NCBI RefSeq assembly: GCF_001581005.1
Contig: NZ_LHZV01000066.1
Location: forward strand, 62,001 to 126,000
DNA: 64,000 nt
DNA from: Acetobacter orleanensis
Lineage (GTDB): Bacteria > Pseudomonadota > Alphaproteobacteria > Acetobacterales > Acetobacteraceae
Direction: 5' to 3'
The position numbers and the translations under genes were made by a program. Positions 45,617-54,388 of this stretch are shown one piece after another. Every line of letters starts with the position of its first letter. Position 1 is the first letter of the stretch. The notes under the pieces were generated by a model that saw only the letters and a program-made list of their open reading frames with translations, was not told the DNA's origin and searched no databases.

Positions 45617-45997
45617 ATGACGTCAGAACGTAAACCCATCGAGTTCTTAGGAACAGCGTTGTCTGATTTGCGGGAGTTTCCCCCGGAAGTCATGCGAGAG
45701 ATGGGATATGAACTGGCACTAGTGCAGGAAGGGGATACCCCCTCTGACTGGAAGCCAATGGCTATTGTCGGTCCGGGTGTGAAGGAAATTCGTGTTAGTG
45801 ATGAGGATGGTATTTACCGCTCGCTCTACGTCGCTAGCCTAGGAAGCAAAGTTTACGTTCTTCATTGCTTTCAGAAGAAGTCACAGACAACACCTAGGAA
45901 AGACATTGATCTGGCGTCAAAACGGCTTAGCGCGCTTTGTCGTGAATTGCGGGCGAGCAGTGCTAAGCCAAAGCAGAAAAAGGAGAAGCAGAAATGA
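45617..45997 (+). CDS. HigB/RelE-like toxin (phage Gp49-like)
   Basis: A 126-residue basic protein. The segment IEFLGTALSDLREFPPEVMREMGYELALVQEG with DWKPMAIVGPGVKEIRV and YVASLGSKVYVLHCFQKK matches the Gp49-like/DUF891 group of RelE-superfamily toxins, which cleave mRNA on ribosomes. It ends in a Lys-rich tail. ATG 45617 is used; a GTG at 45602 would add five residues. The toxin-first order and the ATGA overlap with the following XRE gene are standard for this pair type. Confidence 0.85.
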   Translation: MTSERKPIEFLGTALSDLREFPPEVMREMGYELALVQEGDTPSDWKPMAIVGPGVKEIRVSDEDGIYRSLYVASLGSKVYVLHCFQKKSQTTPRKDIDLASKRLSALCRELRASSAKPKQKKEKQK

Positions 45998-46299
45998 CCA
46001 AGAAAACAGAGGAGTTCGCTGCTTCCCAGACCTTCGATAGCGTGTGGGATGCAATCTGCGATACACGGGAAGAAGCTGAGCAGATGAAGCTTCGTTCCGA
46101 AGTTATGGCGGCCCTTGAACGCTTTGTGAAAGATAACAAAATGACACAGGTGCAGGCCGCTGATGCCTTTGGCGTCACCCAGCCTCGTGTTTCCGATCTG
46201 ATGCGCCGAAAGTTTGACAGATTCTCTCTGGATAGTCTTCTGAGTATGGCAGCAAGGGCTGGCTTGCAGGCGCAGATTACTTTCCGCAAAGCAGCCTGA
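45994..46299 (+). CDS. HigA-like XRE antitoxin
   Basis: A 101-residue protein that would neutralise the upstream toxin and repress the pair. FDSVWDAICDTREEAEQMKLRSEVM is the toxin-binding N-terminus of this antitoxin group. The helix-turn-helix is KMTQVQAADAFGVTQPRVSDLMRRKFDRFSLDSLLSMAARAG. AAGGAGAAGCAGAA lies upstream of the ATG. A hairpin terminator follows at 46326. Confidence 0.87.
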   Translation: MTKKTEEFAASQTFDSVWDAICDTREEAEQMKLRSEVMAALERFVKDNKMTQVQAADAFGVTQPRVSDLMRRKFDRFSLDSLLSMAARAGLQAQITFRKAA

Positions 46300-46325
46300 C
46301 CCAATACTTTCATAACTCCGACCAG

Positions 46326-46350
46326 AGGCCAGCATCACGCTGGCCTTTTC
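46326..46350 (+). terminator. Terminator after the toxin-antitoxin pair
   Basis: AGGCCAGC and GCTGGCCT form an eight-pair stem with a five-base loop, followed by TTTC. It ends the antitoxin transcript on the plus strand. Confidence 0.8.
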
Positions 46351-46361
46351 TGTATGTGGCG

Positions 46362-46540
46362 TGTTCCGTCCTTGTTATGCGTCTGGTACATGGCTTGCGG
46401 CGTTCCATTAGGGCAAGATCTATTGGTACAAATGATATGGAACACTTTTACCCTCGCTTTCTGTTCCAATAGGGTTGTTTTTCGTTTTTTGGGACTATAT
46501 GGGTCTAGGGTCTAGACCTTTTGGAACAGTTTTAGGAACA
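46362..46540. promoter_or_regulatory. GGAACA repeat region upstream of the serine recombinase
   Basis: Six GGAAC(A)/(T)GTTCC-type motifs occur in 180 bp: 46362, 46402 (GTTCCATTAGGG), 46439, 46463 (GTTCCAATAGGG, a 12-mer repeat of 46402 with one change), 46523 and 46535. GGTCTAGACC (46509-46518) is a perfect palindrome next to a GGGTCTA tandem. Together they resemble a recombinase res site or autoregulatory operator. The function is inferred. Confidence 0.5.
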
Positions 46541-46547
46541 CCCTCAC

Positions 46548-47117
46548 ATGAAAATTGGATACGCACGGACTAGCACCACCGATCAGGTGGCAGGGCTTGA
46601 ATCGCAAGCCCGTGACCTGTCAGCCAATGGGTGTGAACGTATCTTCCGTGAACAGGTGAGTGGTAGCAGCACAGACCGGCCTCAGTTGAGTGCGGCGTTC
46701 GATCACATGCGGGCCGGTGATGTGCTGGTAGTCACCAAGCCGGACAGGCTGGCCCGTTCCACTACGGACCTGTTGCGGCTTGTGGAAGAGGTTAAGGCAA
46801 AGGGTTGCGGCCTGATCGTGCTGTCCATGAACGGCATGACACTGGATACCACCAGCCCCACCAGCAAGATGATGCTGACCATGCTCGCCGCTGTCGCTGA
46901 GTTTGAGCGTGACATTATGAAAGAGCGGCAACGTGAGGGCATAGCCAAGGCCAAAGCGGATGGCCGCTATAAAGGACGCAAGCCTACAGCCCGGAGTCAG
47001 GCGGAACAGGTGCAGGCACTGGCGGCTAAGGGTGTGAGTGCTACGGAGATAGCGAAGCGTCTGGGCATGGGCCGGACCTCTGTTTATCGCTGTCTGGTGG
47101 CTTCTGCTACTTCCTGA
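46548..47117 (+). CDS. Serine recombinase (resolvase/invertase type)
   Basis: A 189-residue small serine recombinase with the catalytic Ser in KIGYARTSTTDQVAGLESQ (near residue 9), the FREQVSGSSTDRPQL and DVLVVTKPDRLARSTTDLLRL blocks with conserved arginines, and the long helix AAVAEFERDIMKERQREGIAKAK. The C-terminal helix-turn-helix is AKGVSATEIAKRLGMGRTSVYRCL. It could resolve dimers of the excised element or invert DNA. No inverted target pair is seen nearby. It starts with its own upstream repeat region. Confidence 0.9.
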   Translation: MKIGYARTSTTDQVAGLESQARDLSANGCERIFREQVSGSSTDRPQLSAAFDHMRAGDVLVVTKPDRLARSTTDLLRLVEEVKAKGCGLIVLSMNGMTLDTTSPTSKMMLTMLAAVAEFERDIMKERQREGIAKAKADGRYKGRKPTARSQAEQVQALAAKGVSATEIAKRLGMGRTSVYRCLVASATS

Positions 47118-47340
47118 CGAGGCATTGTGCCGTGGGCTGGGTGTGCGCGGGCAGCGCGCGGGTTTCTTTCACGCGTTTTTTAGCCTTTGGAATGAATAAG
47201 GTCGCTTGCTATGCGCTCAGATCATGACAAAACAGGCTGGAAACAATCTTTTTTCCTGTCTCAAAAAGAGAGACTGGCAAGGTGTTTTCTTGGGGGTTTG
47301 CTCATAAATGGCAGAAAACAGCCATTCCTACATTCAGGCT

Positions 47341-47454
47341 GTTACACCTTTTTGGACCGGGTGTAACGGCTGACACCAAAAAGGTGTAACAGATTTTCTA
47401 TTATAAAACAGATAGTTATGGGGTTTGTTACACCTGTCACACCTTGTACACCTT
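47341..47454. repeat. Right-end GGTGTAA repeat cluster
   Basis: TTACACC/GGTGTAA motifs occur at 47342, 47360, 47383 and 47428, and related CACACCTT and TACACCTT at 47438 and 47447. GTTACACC (47341-47348) and GGTGTAAC (47360-47367) form an inverted pair. The same word is clustered at the other end (35749-35877), so a single protein may bind both ends. Confidence 0.55.
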
Positions 47455-47909
47455 TTTTTAGGTAAGGGTTGGAAGTGTGGCCGTAAGAGAACTGGCTCAG
47501 TCCATGCAGACAGCGCATGGCTCTACCTGTCTCAGCCGAGGGGGGCTGATTAAAGTCTCATGCCGTTTGGGCACCGCAACCGCATCAGGCTCACGCGCAG
47601 ATTTTTCGCAGGTTTTTGAAATTAATCAAAAAATCAAAGAGAAGAGATGAAAAATCAGGAAAAACGGCAGGAAACAGCCATTTTTCCTCTGATTTGGGGC
47701 CTAGTGCCCGAAAAGGGGTGGGGGGTGCTAAATCTCTAGGGTCTATGAGTGCCGGGACCGCGCCATAGGCAAATTTTCATACCCGCGAAATTGCAGGCAA
47801 AAGTCACCAGCCAGCGATCAAAATTTTGCGGAGATAACTGAGCCGGAAGGTGCTCTGAGCAGACTCGGGAAAAACCCCCTACCCTGTCAGCACATAAAGG
47901 CCAATCAAA

Positions 47910-47930
47910 TGACTCCGGATTGACTCCGGA
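47910..47930. repeat. Right-end TGACTCCGGA doublet, candidate integrase arm site
   Basis: Two copies with 11-bp spacing (47910-47919, 47921-47930), preceded by TCAAA and followed by AA exactly as in the left-end doublet. They lie 57 bp from the att core. Confidence 0.6.
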
Positions 47931-47987
47931 AAGCTATGAGGGTGAAGCACCCTAAAGCCTGAAAACCACCTAAGTCTTTGAAAAGAT

Positions 47988-48063
<76 letters not shown>

Positions 48064-48130
48064 TTACAGTTCTATGAACTGAAGTGGGTGCTTTCTATCA
48101 CCCTCAATCTTTTAGCACAAGTCTGAAATT

Positions 48131-49045
48131 TCAGCTTTTTAAACGGGCGAGAACATCATCCAATTGGTCAAGACTTTTATAGTGAATTTGCAGAGAGCCG
48201 CCTTTACGCCCGTCAAAATGCACCTGAACTTTCAAGCCCAGTCTTGTCCCTAGATCTCGCTCAAGAGCTGAAATTTCGGGATCAGCGGCTTTTTTAACCG
48301 GAGCAGGCTGAGCTTTCCCTTTGCTGTCCAACGCCTTCTGCACAAGGGTTTCCGTCTGCCTTACAGAAAGACCTTTCTCAATAACCTCCTTAGCTGCTGC
48401 AATCGGGTCAGGATGCGCCAGAAGAGCACGTGCGTGCCCTGCTGATAGAACCCCTGCTCCAACAGCTTTCCGCACGCTTTCAGGCAAACGGAGCAGGCGC
48501 ATGGTGTTCGCCACATGCGGGCGAGATTTCCCGATAGCTTTAGCCAGTTCGTCCTGCGTCAGGCTGTATTCTTCCATCAAACGGCTGAAACCGTCTGCTT
48601 CTTCAATCGGGTTCAGGTCAGCACGTTGGAGGTTTTCAACCAAGGCCGCAGCCATGGCATCAACTTCATCCAGATCCCGCACATGCACCGGCACAGTATG
48701 GCATTGTGCTAGCTGCGCTGCACGCCAACGTCGTTCCCCGGCAATAATCTGATACTGCCCTTTTTTATCCGGGTCTGGCCGCACCAGAATAGGCTGCAAA
48801 ATGCCACGCGCCCGGATAGACTCCGCCAGTTCTTCCAGCGCTTCCGGCTCCATATCCTGTCTGGGCTGAAATGGCCCCGGAACAAGAACATCAACGGACA
48901 ATGAACTCACAGGCGTTGCTGGCCCCGCAGAGGCCGCCTGAGTCGGTCCAGCAGACGCTACAGCGACAGAGGGTGTGACATCACCCAGCAAGGCGGCAAG
49001 ACCTCTGCCAAGTTTTGGTCGGGCTGCAGATTTACGCTGAGACAT
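48131..49045 (-). CDS. parB: Chromosome-partitioning protein ParB
   Basis: A 304-residue CTPase and parS-binding protein. The N-terminal ParB/Srx domain has PGPFQPRQDMEPEALEELAESIRARG and the CTP-binding IIAGERRWRAAQLA. The helix-turn-helix is SLTQDELAKAIGKSRPHVANTMRLLRLP, and the C-terminal dimerisation helix ends DQLDDVLARLKS. It loads on parS sites near the origin and acts with ParA in segregation. It starts two bases after the parA stop. Two perfect parS sites lie a few kb upstream. Confidence 0.96.
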   Translation of the reverse strand: MSQRKSAARPKLGRGLAALLGDVTPSVAVASAGPTQAASAGPATPVSSLSVDVLVPGPFQPRQDMEPEALEELAESIRARGILQPILVRPDPDKKGQYQIIAGERRWRAAQLAQCHTVPVHVRDLDEVDAMAAALVENLQRADLNPIEEADGFSRLMEEYSLTQDELAKAIGKSRPHVANTMRLLRLPESVRKAVGAGVLSAGHARALLAHPDPIAAAKEVIEKGLSVRQTETLVQKALDSKGKAQPAPVKKAADPEISALERDLGTRLGLKVQVHFDGRKGGSLQIHYKSLDQLDDVLARLKS

Positions 49046-49047
49046 GC

Positions 49048-49845
49048 CTAGAATGCCCTCCTCTTAATTTCCGCCGCCAAAGCTCGATAAGACTCCGCAC
49101 CGCTGGCCCTTGAATCATACGTCATGACAGGCTGACCATGACTCTGGGCCTCAGAAATACGGATATTTCGTGGGATAATGGTTTCAAGCACATCATCCCC
49201 AAAAAAGCTCCTTGCATCCGCTGCAACAAGTTCAGACAGGTTATTTCGTCTGTCATACATTGTCAGCACAATGCCGGCCATTTTCAGGGTGGGGTTCAAT
49301 TTTTTTCTGACCCGATCAATCGTCTTGACCAGATGCCCCAGTCCTTCCAGTGCAAAAAATTCACACTGCAACGGAGCCAGAACACCATCTGCAGCAACCA
49401 GTGCATTCAGCGTTAGTAAGCTGAGGCTGGGCGGACAATCAATAATGATATAGTCCACACTCTTGGCCAGCGGAGCGAGGGCCTCCCGCAGGCGCGTTTC
49501 ACGCTCATCCGCGTCGACCAGTTCAATTTCAGCGCCGACCAATTCTGTATTGGCTGCAATAACGGAGAGACCGTTTATCTCGGTCGGCTGCAAAAGGTCC
49601 GCTGCCGGTTTCTCATGCGTCAGCAGGGCATAGGCCCCGCCCTGCCGGGCATCATACCCAACACCCAAGCCCGTGGAGGCGTTACCCTGCGGGTCCATAT
49701 CAAGCAGCACGACCCGTGCACCGTCTTCCGCCAAAGCAGCGGCAACATTAATGGCCGTGGTTGTTTTTCCAACCCCACCTTTCTGGTTTGCAACAGCCAG
49801 AATACGGCACGTTTTTGTTTTTTTGTCAGACTTAGACACGTTCAA
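49048..49845 (-). CDS. parA: Chromosome-partitioning ATPase ParA (Soj)
   Basis: A 265-residue deviant-Walker ATPase: [22 protein letters not shown] holds the signature Lys, then [17 protein letters not shown] and [21 protein letters not shown]. It binds DNA non-specifically in the ATP form and moves ParB-parS complexes. The gene overlaps rsmG by 14 bp upstream and adjoins parB downstream, in the common order mnmG-rsmG-parA-parB. Confidence 0.96.
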   Translation of the reverse strand: MNVSKSDKKTKTCRILAVANQKGGVGKTTTAINVAAALAEDGARVVLLDMDPQGNASTGLGVGYDARQGGAYALLTHEKPAADLLQPTEINGLSVIAANTELVGAEIELVDADERETRLREALAPLAKSVDYIIIDCPPSLSLLTLNALVAADGVLAPLQCEFFALEGLGHLVKTIDRVRKKLNPTLKMAGIVLTMYDRRNNLSELVAADARSFFGDDVLETIIPRNIRISEAQSHGQPVMTYDSRASGAESYRALAAEIKRRAF

Positions 49846-50428
49846 GATTGCTCACTTCAAGAATCACACCATCATGGCTTGTTATGCTGCGGTGGATACG
49901 CACATTCATGTGCCAGTTCCGTCGGGCCTCGGTCAACTCTTCATCCGCTTGCTGGCCTTTGAGAAAAAAGGCTTTCCCCTGTTTTGCCAGCAAGGGAGCC
50001 GTCCACTCCAGAAGCTTACTTAACGAAGCCAAAGCCCGGGCCGTAACGACCGGCGCAGGCGCAATATCCACCTGCTCAATCCGCTCAGCTAACACTGTTA
50101 GCGGCGCTTTTGTAGCGCGAGCCGCTTCCCGCAGAAAGGCGGCTTTACGCTGGTCAGATTCAATCAATGTTCCGGGCACACCCGTCGCGATTGCAACAAT
50201 AACGCCGGGAAAGCCACCACCGGAACCCATATCAATAAACCGTTCCTGTCCTGCCACAAACGGCGCAAGCTGGAGGCTGTCCAGAACATGCCGCTCCCAC
50301 ACACTGGCAATGTCACGAGAGGAGACAAGGTTAATCCGCGGATTCCATTTTTCCAGCAGGGCGACAAACGCTTCTAGCCGCTCCTGTGTTTCACGTGAAA
50401 CATGAACACTTTCCGGCAGGTTCAGCAT
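49832..50428 (-). CDS. rsmG: 16S rRNA (guanine-N7)-methyltransferase RsmG
   Basis: A 198-residue SAM-dependent methyltransferase that modifies G527 of 16S rRNA. The conserved [26 protein letters not shown] and SAM-binding [17 protein letters not shown] motifs are present. The start overlaps the end of mnmG by seven bases. A perfect parS site lies inside its first codons (50387-50402), encoding part of VHVSRETQE, so coding and partitioning functions share the DNA. Confidence 0.94.
   Translation of the reverse strand: MLNLPESVHVSRETQERLEAFVALLEKWNPRINLVSSRDIASVWERHVLDSLQLAPFVAGQERFIDMGSGGGFPGVIVAIATGVPGTLIESDQRKAAFLREAARATKAPLTVLAERIEQVDIAPAPVVTARALASLSKLLEWTAPLLAKQGKAFFLKGQQADEELTEARRNWHMNVRIHRSITSHDGVILEVSNLERV
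50387..50402. promoter_or_regulatory. parS site 1 (within rsmG)
   Basis: TGTTTCACGTGAAACA, the perfect 16-bp palindromic consensus bound by chromosomal ParB, lying in the 5' part of rsmG, about 1.3 kb from parB. Confidence 0.93.
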
Positions 50429-52293
50429 CGTGCACTCCTTTGCCTGACATGGGCAAGCACCGCTACCAAAGCAGACGGTGTCACACCGGGAATTCTTTGT
50501 GCCGCTCCAAAATTTTCCGGTCTGGCGCGTTCGAGCCGCTCCTTCATTTCAGCGCTCAAGCCCCCGATTGCATTGAAGTCCATATCTCCGGGGAAGCGAA
50601 TTTCGGCCTCGGCTTCAAGTTGCCTGATTTCTCGCTGCTGCCTTATAAGGTAGCCCTTGTAGCGGGCCTGTGTTGTGACATAAGAGCGGGCGCGATCTGG
50701 CGCGGTAAGATACCAAGGCGCCAGCTTTTCAAGCACGGCATCTTCCACACCATATCCTAGAATTTCCAGCAGTGTCCGGCGTCGACCGTCCAGCGCAACC
50801 TTCAGCCCGGCCTGAACCAGCACCTGCGGTTGCCAGCTTTCCTGCTCGGCTCGCTCGGTAAGTTCTTCGATATCAGAACAATCTTTTTCAAATACGGCAC
50901 GCCGCTCAGCACCCACGCAACCCCAGTCCAGACCGATTTGCGTCAGCCGCATATCGGCATTATCGGCCCGTAATGTCAGGCGATATTCGGCGCGGGATGT
51001 AAACATGCGGTAAGGCTCGCTCACGCCTTGTGTTGTGAGGTCATCCACCATCACGCCGATATAGGCTTTACCGCGATCAAGGCTGACCGCACCCAGCCCC
51101 GCCGCCCGACGGGCCGCGTTAACGCCAGCCAGAAGTCCCTGTGCGCCAGCTTCTTCATACCCTGTTGTTCCGTTAATCTGCCCAGCCAGAAACAGGTTTT
51201 TACATTTCTTAAGCTCAAGGGAGGCCGTCAGCTCCCGTGGGTCAACATAGTCATATTCCACAGCGTAACCCGGCTGCACGATGACCGCATGTTCCAAACC
51301 GGGGATGGACCGGATCATTGCTTCCTGAACATCCGCCGGGAGGCTGGTGGAAATCCCATTAGGGTAAATCAGGTGGCCGCCTTCATGCTCAGGAAGAGCC
51401 TCAGGCTCCAGAAAAATCTGATGGCCGGTCTTTTCCGCAAACCGCACGACTTTATCTTCAATAGACGGGCAATAACGCGGCCCACGGCCTGAAATTGCGC
51501 CGCCATAGACAGCAGAAAGATGCAGAGACTCTCTGATAATATCATGGGTTTTTTGGGTAGTTGTCGTAATGCCGCAAACTAATTGGGAGTTAGTAATTCG
51601 CGTTGTCAGGCGGCTGAAAGGTTCGGGGGATACGTCCCCCTTATCTTCCGCCAGAATTCCCCAATTTATGCTATCTTTCAATAAACGTGGGGGCGTGCCT
51701 GTTTTAAGCCGCCCCATTGTTAGATTCAGATTTTTCAGTCTGCGTGCGAGTGCAACCGCAGGTTGCTCCCCCACGCGCCCCGCTGGCTGGCTTTTATGCC
51801 CAATATGAATAACTCCATCCAGAAAGGTACCGGTTGTCAAAACAACGGCACCAGCCCGCCAGTGTGTGCCATCTTCACACACAACACCCTGCACTGCTCC
51901 CGCATCCGTGCAGATCAGGTCAGTTACCGCCCCTTCAGCACAAGTCAGATTAGGTGTTTCAGCCAGCAAGTCCTGCACGGCCTGCTTATATAAAAACCGG
52001 TCAGCCTGAGCTCTTGGCCCCTGCACGGCTGGCCCTTTGGACCGATTGAGCAGTTTGAAGTGTATCCCAGCCCGGTCCGCAGCCCGACCCATCAGGCCAT
52101 CCAGTGCATCAATTTCACGCACCAGATGCCCTTTACCAATACCGCCAATGGCCGGATTGCAGGACATTGCACCGACAGTGTCTTTACGATGGGTGAGCAG
52201 GAGTGTGCGCGCACCACAGCGGGCAGCCGCAGCTGCGGCCTCACACCCGGCATGGCCACCCCCAACCACAATCACATCATACGAACGGTCCAT
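50422..52293 (-). CDS. mnmG: tRNA uridine 5-carboxymethylaminomethyl modification enzyme MnmG (GidA)
   Basis: A 623-residue FAD protein that, with MnmE, installs the cmnm5 group at the wobble uridine of several tRNAs. It has the N-terminal FAD motif [21 protein letters not shown] and the family blocks [34 protein letters not shown] and [25 protein letters not shown]. The C-terminal helical domain ([20 protein letters not shown]) binds MnmE and tRNA. It is 18 bp downstream of mnmE and overlaps rsmG, in one operon. Confidence 0.96.
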   Translation of the reverse strand: MDRSYDVIVVGGGHAGCEAAAAAARCGARTLLLTHRKDTVGAMSCNPAIGGIGKGHLVREIDALDGLMGRAADRAGIHFKLLNRSKGPAVQGPRAQADRFLYKQAVQDLLAETPNLTCAEGAVTDLICTDAGAVQGVVCEDGTHWRAGAVVLTTGTFLDGVIHIGHKSQPAGRVGEQPAVALARRLKNLNLTMGRLKTGTPPRLLKDSINWGILAEDKGDVSPEPFSRLTTRITNSQLVCGITTTTQKTHDIIRESLHLSAVYGGAISGRGPRYCPSIEDKVVRFAEKTGHQIFLEPEALPEHEGGHLIYPNGISTSLPADVQEAMIRSIPGLEHAVIVQPGYAVEYDYVDPRELTASLELKKCKNLFLAGQINGTTGYEEAGAQGLLAGVNAARRAAGLGAVSLDRGKAYIGVMVDDLTTQGVSEPYRMFTSRAEYRLTLRADNADMRLTQIGLDWGCVGAERRAVFEKDCSDIEELTERAEQESWQPQVLVQAGLKVALDGRRRTLLEILGYGVEDAVLEKLAPWYLTAPDRARSYVTTQARYKGYLIRQQREIRQLEAEAEIRFPGDMDFNAIGGLSAEMKERLERARPENFGAAQRIPGVTPSALVAVLAHVRQRSARC

Positions 52294-52311
52294 AACCCTG
52301 CCGCCTTACCT

Positions 52312-53655
52312 TTACTTTCCGATACAAAACTGGCCGAACACCGCATCCAGAAGGTCTTCGACCCCCACATGCCCCGTCAACCGCCCTAAAGCCCGCATAG
52401 CGAGCCGTAATTCTTCCCCGCGCATTTCCGGCCAATCCTGCTGCAGCGCCGCCTCCAGACACGCACAGGCCTCTTTAACACCGGCTTTATGCCGCGCCCG
52501 AGTCAACAAAGGCGCTCCAGAAGATGAAGACGCCGTTAGAGCTTCTACCTTCTGCTCCAGCACAGATTTAAGCTGGTCCAGCCCCTGCCCTGTTTCAAGG
52601 CTGACCGGCATGACCGGATGCCCCTTAACCTCATTCGGCACTGTGCCGAGATCCGTTTTGTTTCCAATCAACACACTTGCTGGAAACACGTCCTTCGGCT
52701 CATCACCAGCAGCAAACATCTGTAACACACAGTCGGCTTGTTTCACGTGAAACAATGCCCGCTTTACGCCTTCTGCCTCAATGGCATCCTCGGTTTCCCG
52801 CAAGCCTGCCGTATCCACAAATGTTACGCGGACTCCGGCCAGAATACCGCTGATTTCTATCGCGTCCCGCGTGGTACCCGCTATGGGGGAAACAATAGCG
52901 GCATCACGGTCCGCCAGCCAGTTTAAAAGACTGGACTTGCCAGCATTTGGCGGCCCGGTAATGGCAAACACAACACCACGCCGGATGCGCTCGCCTCTGT
53001 CCCCTTCCTGTATATGCACTTGCATGGCGGCTATCAGAGCATGGATTTCATCCAGAAGACCTTGTTCCACTTCAGGCGGCAGGTCTTCATCCGGGAAGTC
53101 AATCAACGCTTCCTGATGTGCTAAAACGCGTTTTAGCCGGTCTGCCCAGTTCTGATAAAGGCGACTCAGCGCGCCATCCGTCTGCGCCAGAGCCAGTTTG
53201 CGCTGGCTTTCTGTTTCCGCTTCAACCAGATCTGCAATACCCTCGGCTTCAACCAGATCCATGCGACCATTCATGAAAGCTCTGCGGGTGAATTCCCCGG
53301 CCTCCGCCGGGCGTGCCCCACCTTCAACCAATGCCCCAGCCACAGCCTTGATAACGGCTGGGCCAGCATGCAGATGCAGTTCAAACCCGTCCTCCCCCGT
53401 GTAGCTGCGGGGGCCGGGGAACCAGAGCACTAGAGCTTCATCCAGCAGAGTGTTCTGTGTTGCGGCCTCCTGCCACACACGCCGGAGTGCTGCATGGCGG
53501 GCCTTGGGAAGCTTACCGATCAGCTTTTTCAGCAGAGCTTCACTCCCCGCCCCACTCACTCGCAGAACCGCAATGGCTGCGCGGCCAAGGCCCGTGGATA
53601 AGGCAAAAATTGTTTCGTCACCCTGATACGCCACGGTGGTTGTCCCTTCCTGCAT
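52312..53655 (-). CDS. mnmE: tRNA modification GTPase MnmE (TrmE)
   Basis: A 447-residue protein, partner of MnmG. The N-terminal formyl-THF-binding domain starts DETIFALSTGLGRAAIAVLRVSG. The G domain has GPPNAGKSSLLNWLADRDAAIVSPIAGTTRD (G1 and G2), DTAGLRE (G3) and NKTD (G4). The protein ends with the functional cysteine motif CIGK. A second perfect parS site lies within the gene. It is the first gene of the mnmE-mnmG-rsmG-parA-parB series on the minus strand. About 200 bp of gene-free DNA precedes it. Confidence 0.96.
   Translation of the reverse strand: MQEGTTTVAYQGDETIFALSTGLGRAAIAVLRVSGAGSEALLKKLIGKLPKARHAALRRVWQEAATQNTLLDEALVLWFPGPRSYTGEDGFELHLHAGPAVIKAVAGALVEGGARPAEAGEFTRRAFMNGRMDLVEAEGIADLVEAETESQRKLALAQTDGALSRLYQNWADRLKRVLAHQEALIDFPDEDLPPEVEQGLLDEIHALIAAMQVHIQEGDRGERIRRGVVFAITGPPNAGKSSLLNWLADRDAAIVSPIAGTTRDAIEISGILAGVRVTFVDTAGLRETEDAIEAEGVKRALFHVKQADCVLQMFAAGDEPKDVFPASVLIGNKTDLGTVPNEVKGHPVMPVSLETGQGLDQLKSVLEQKVEALTASSSSGAPLLTRARHKAGVKEACACLEAALQQDWPEMRGEELRLAMRALGRLTGHVGVEDLLDAVFGQFCIGK
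52739..52754. promoter_or_regulatory. parS site 2 (within mnmE)
   Basis: A second perfect TGTTTCACGTGAAACA, 2.35 kb from the first, in the coding region of mnmE. Confidence 0.93.
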
Positions 53656-53857
53656 GATCCCTGAAAAAGTGGGGGCTGTTTTGAAGTCTGGCTTTATCCG
53701 GGCTTTCTAAAACAGAACGCCCTACAGACGTAAGCTAAAATCACATCAAGGTCTTACCGCCTGATGTGTCTCAGAGGCCTTTTCTTAACATGACAAGCCT
53801 CAGGCTGCCGCGCATACTGCGGCCTTATACAGACCAACATCATGATGGACAAAGACC

Positions 53858-54325
53858 ATGCCCCAGCTTTCTCTCCATTCCCCCATCGGGCCGCTGACCC
53901 TGACAGAAGAAGACGGCAAGATCATCTCGCTGGACTGGGGTTGGGGGCGTGACCAGACAGAAACACCCATGCTCTGTGCCGCACGGGACTGGCTGGATAC
54001 ATGGTTTGATGACCCAAAAGCCGCAGGCGTCTTCCCGTTCCCACTGGAGCCGATGTTCGGCACAGACTACCAGAAGCGGGTCTGGACGGCTTTATGTGCC
54101 ATCCCGGTTGGCACCGTAAAAACCTATCTGGCACTGGCGCAGGAAGTTGGGGGAAGTGCACGGTCTGTCGGGCAGGCCGTAGGCCGGAACCCCATCCCCA
54201 TTCTGATCCCTTGCCATCGTGTCGTGGCACAAAGCGGGTTGGGGGGATATTCCGGCGATGGTGGTGTGGATGATAAACGTTGGCTGCTCACTCTGGAAGG
54301 AGCACCCATTCCGTCACGCGGCTGA
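53858..54325 (+). CDS. ogt: Methylated-DNA-protein-cysteine methyltransferase
   Basis: A 155-residue suicide repair protein that removes methyl groups from O6-methylguanine. The active site is ILIPCHRVVAQSGLGGYSGDG, with the acceptor Cys in PCHRV. The helix-turn-helix region is TVKTYLALAQEVGGSARSVGQAVGRNP. The length fits Ogt-type proteins without the Ada domain. It converges with the M1 peptidase gene. Confidence 0.93.
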   Translation: MPQLSLHSPIGPLTLTEEDGKIISLDWGWGRDQTETPMLCAARDWLDTWFDDPKAAGVFPFPLEPMFGTDYQKRVWTALCAIPVGTVKTYLALAQEVGGSARSVGQAVGRNPIPILIPCHRVVAQSGLGGYSGDGGVDDKRWLLTLEGAPIPSRG

Positions 54326-54388
54326 AAAGCCGGGGCCGGATATGTGCGACCGGATGCCCCTGCTGTCCTACGTCTCTGTCTTGTTCTG

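Larger units (their letters stand above)
47118..47987. other. Gene-free right end of the element
   Basis: About 870 bp without a supportable gene. It holds the GGTGTAA cluster (47341-47454), a low-complexity T- and A-rich part with G runs (about 47580-47760), a repeat of the GGGTCTA word (47736) seen before the recombinase gene, and the TGACTCCGGA doublet near the end. I see no clear promoter or protein remnant. Confidence 0.6.

Noticed and set aside
47460-47760. Possible degraded phage gene in the right end of the element
   Set aside because: Frames are short and broken by stops, and no translated piece resembles a terminase, portal or nuclease strongly enough to call.
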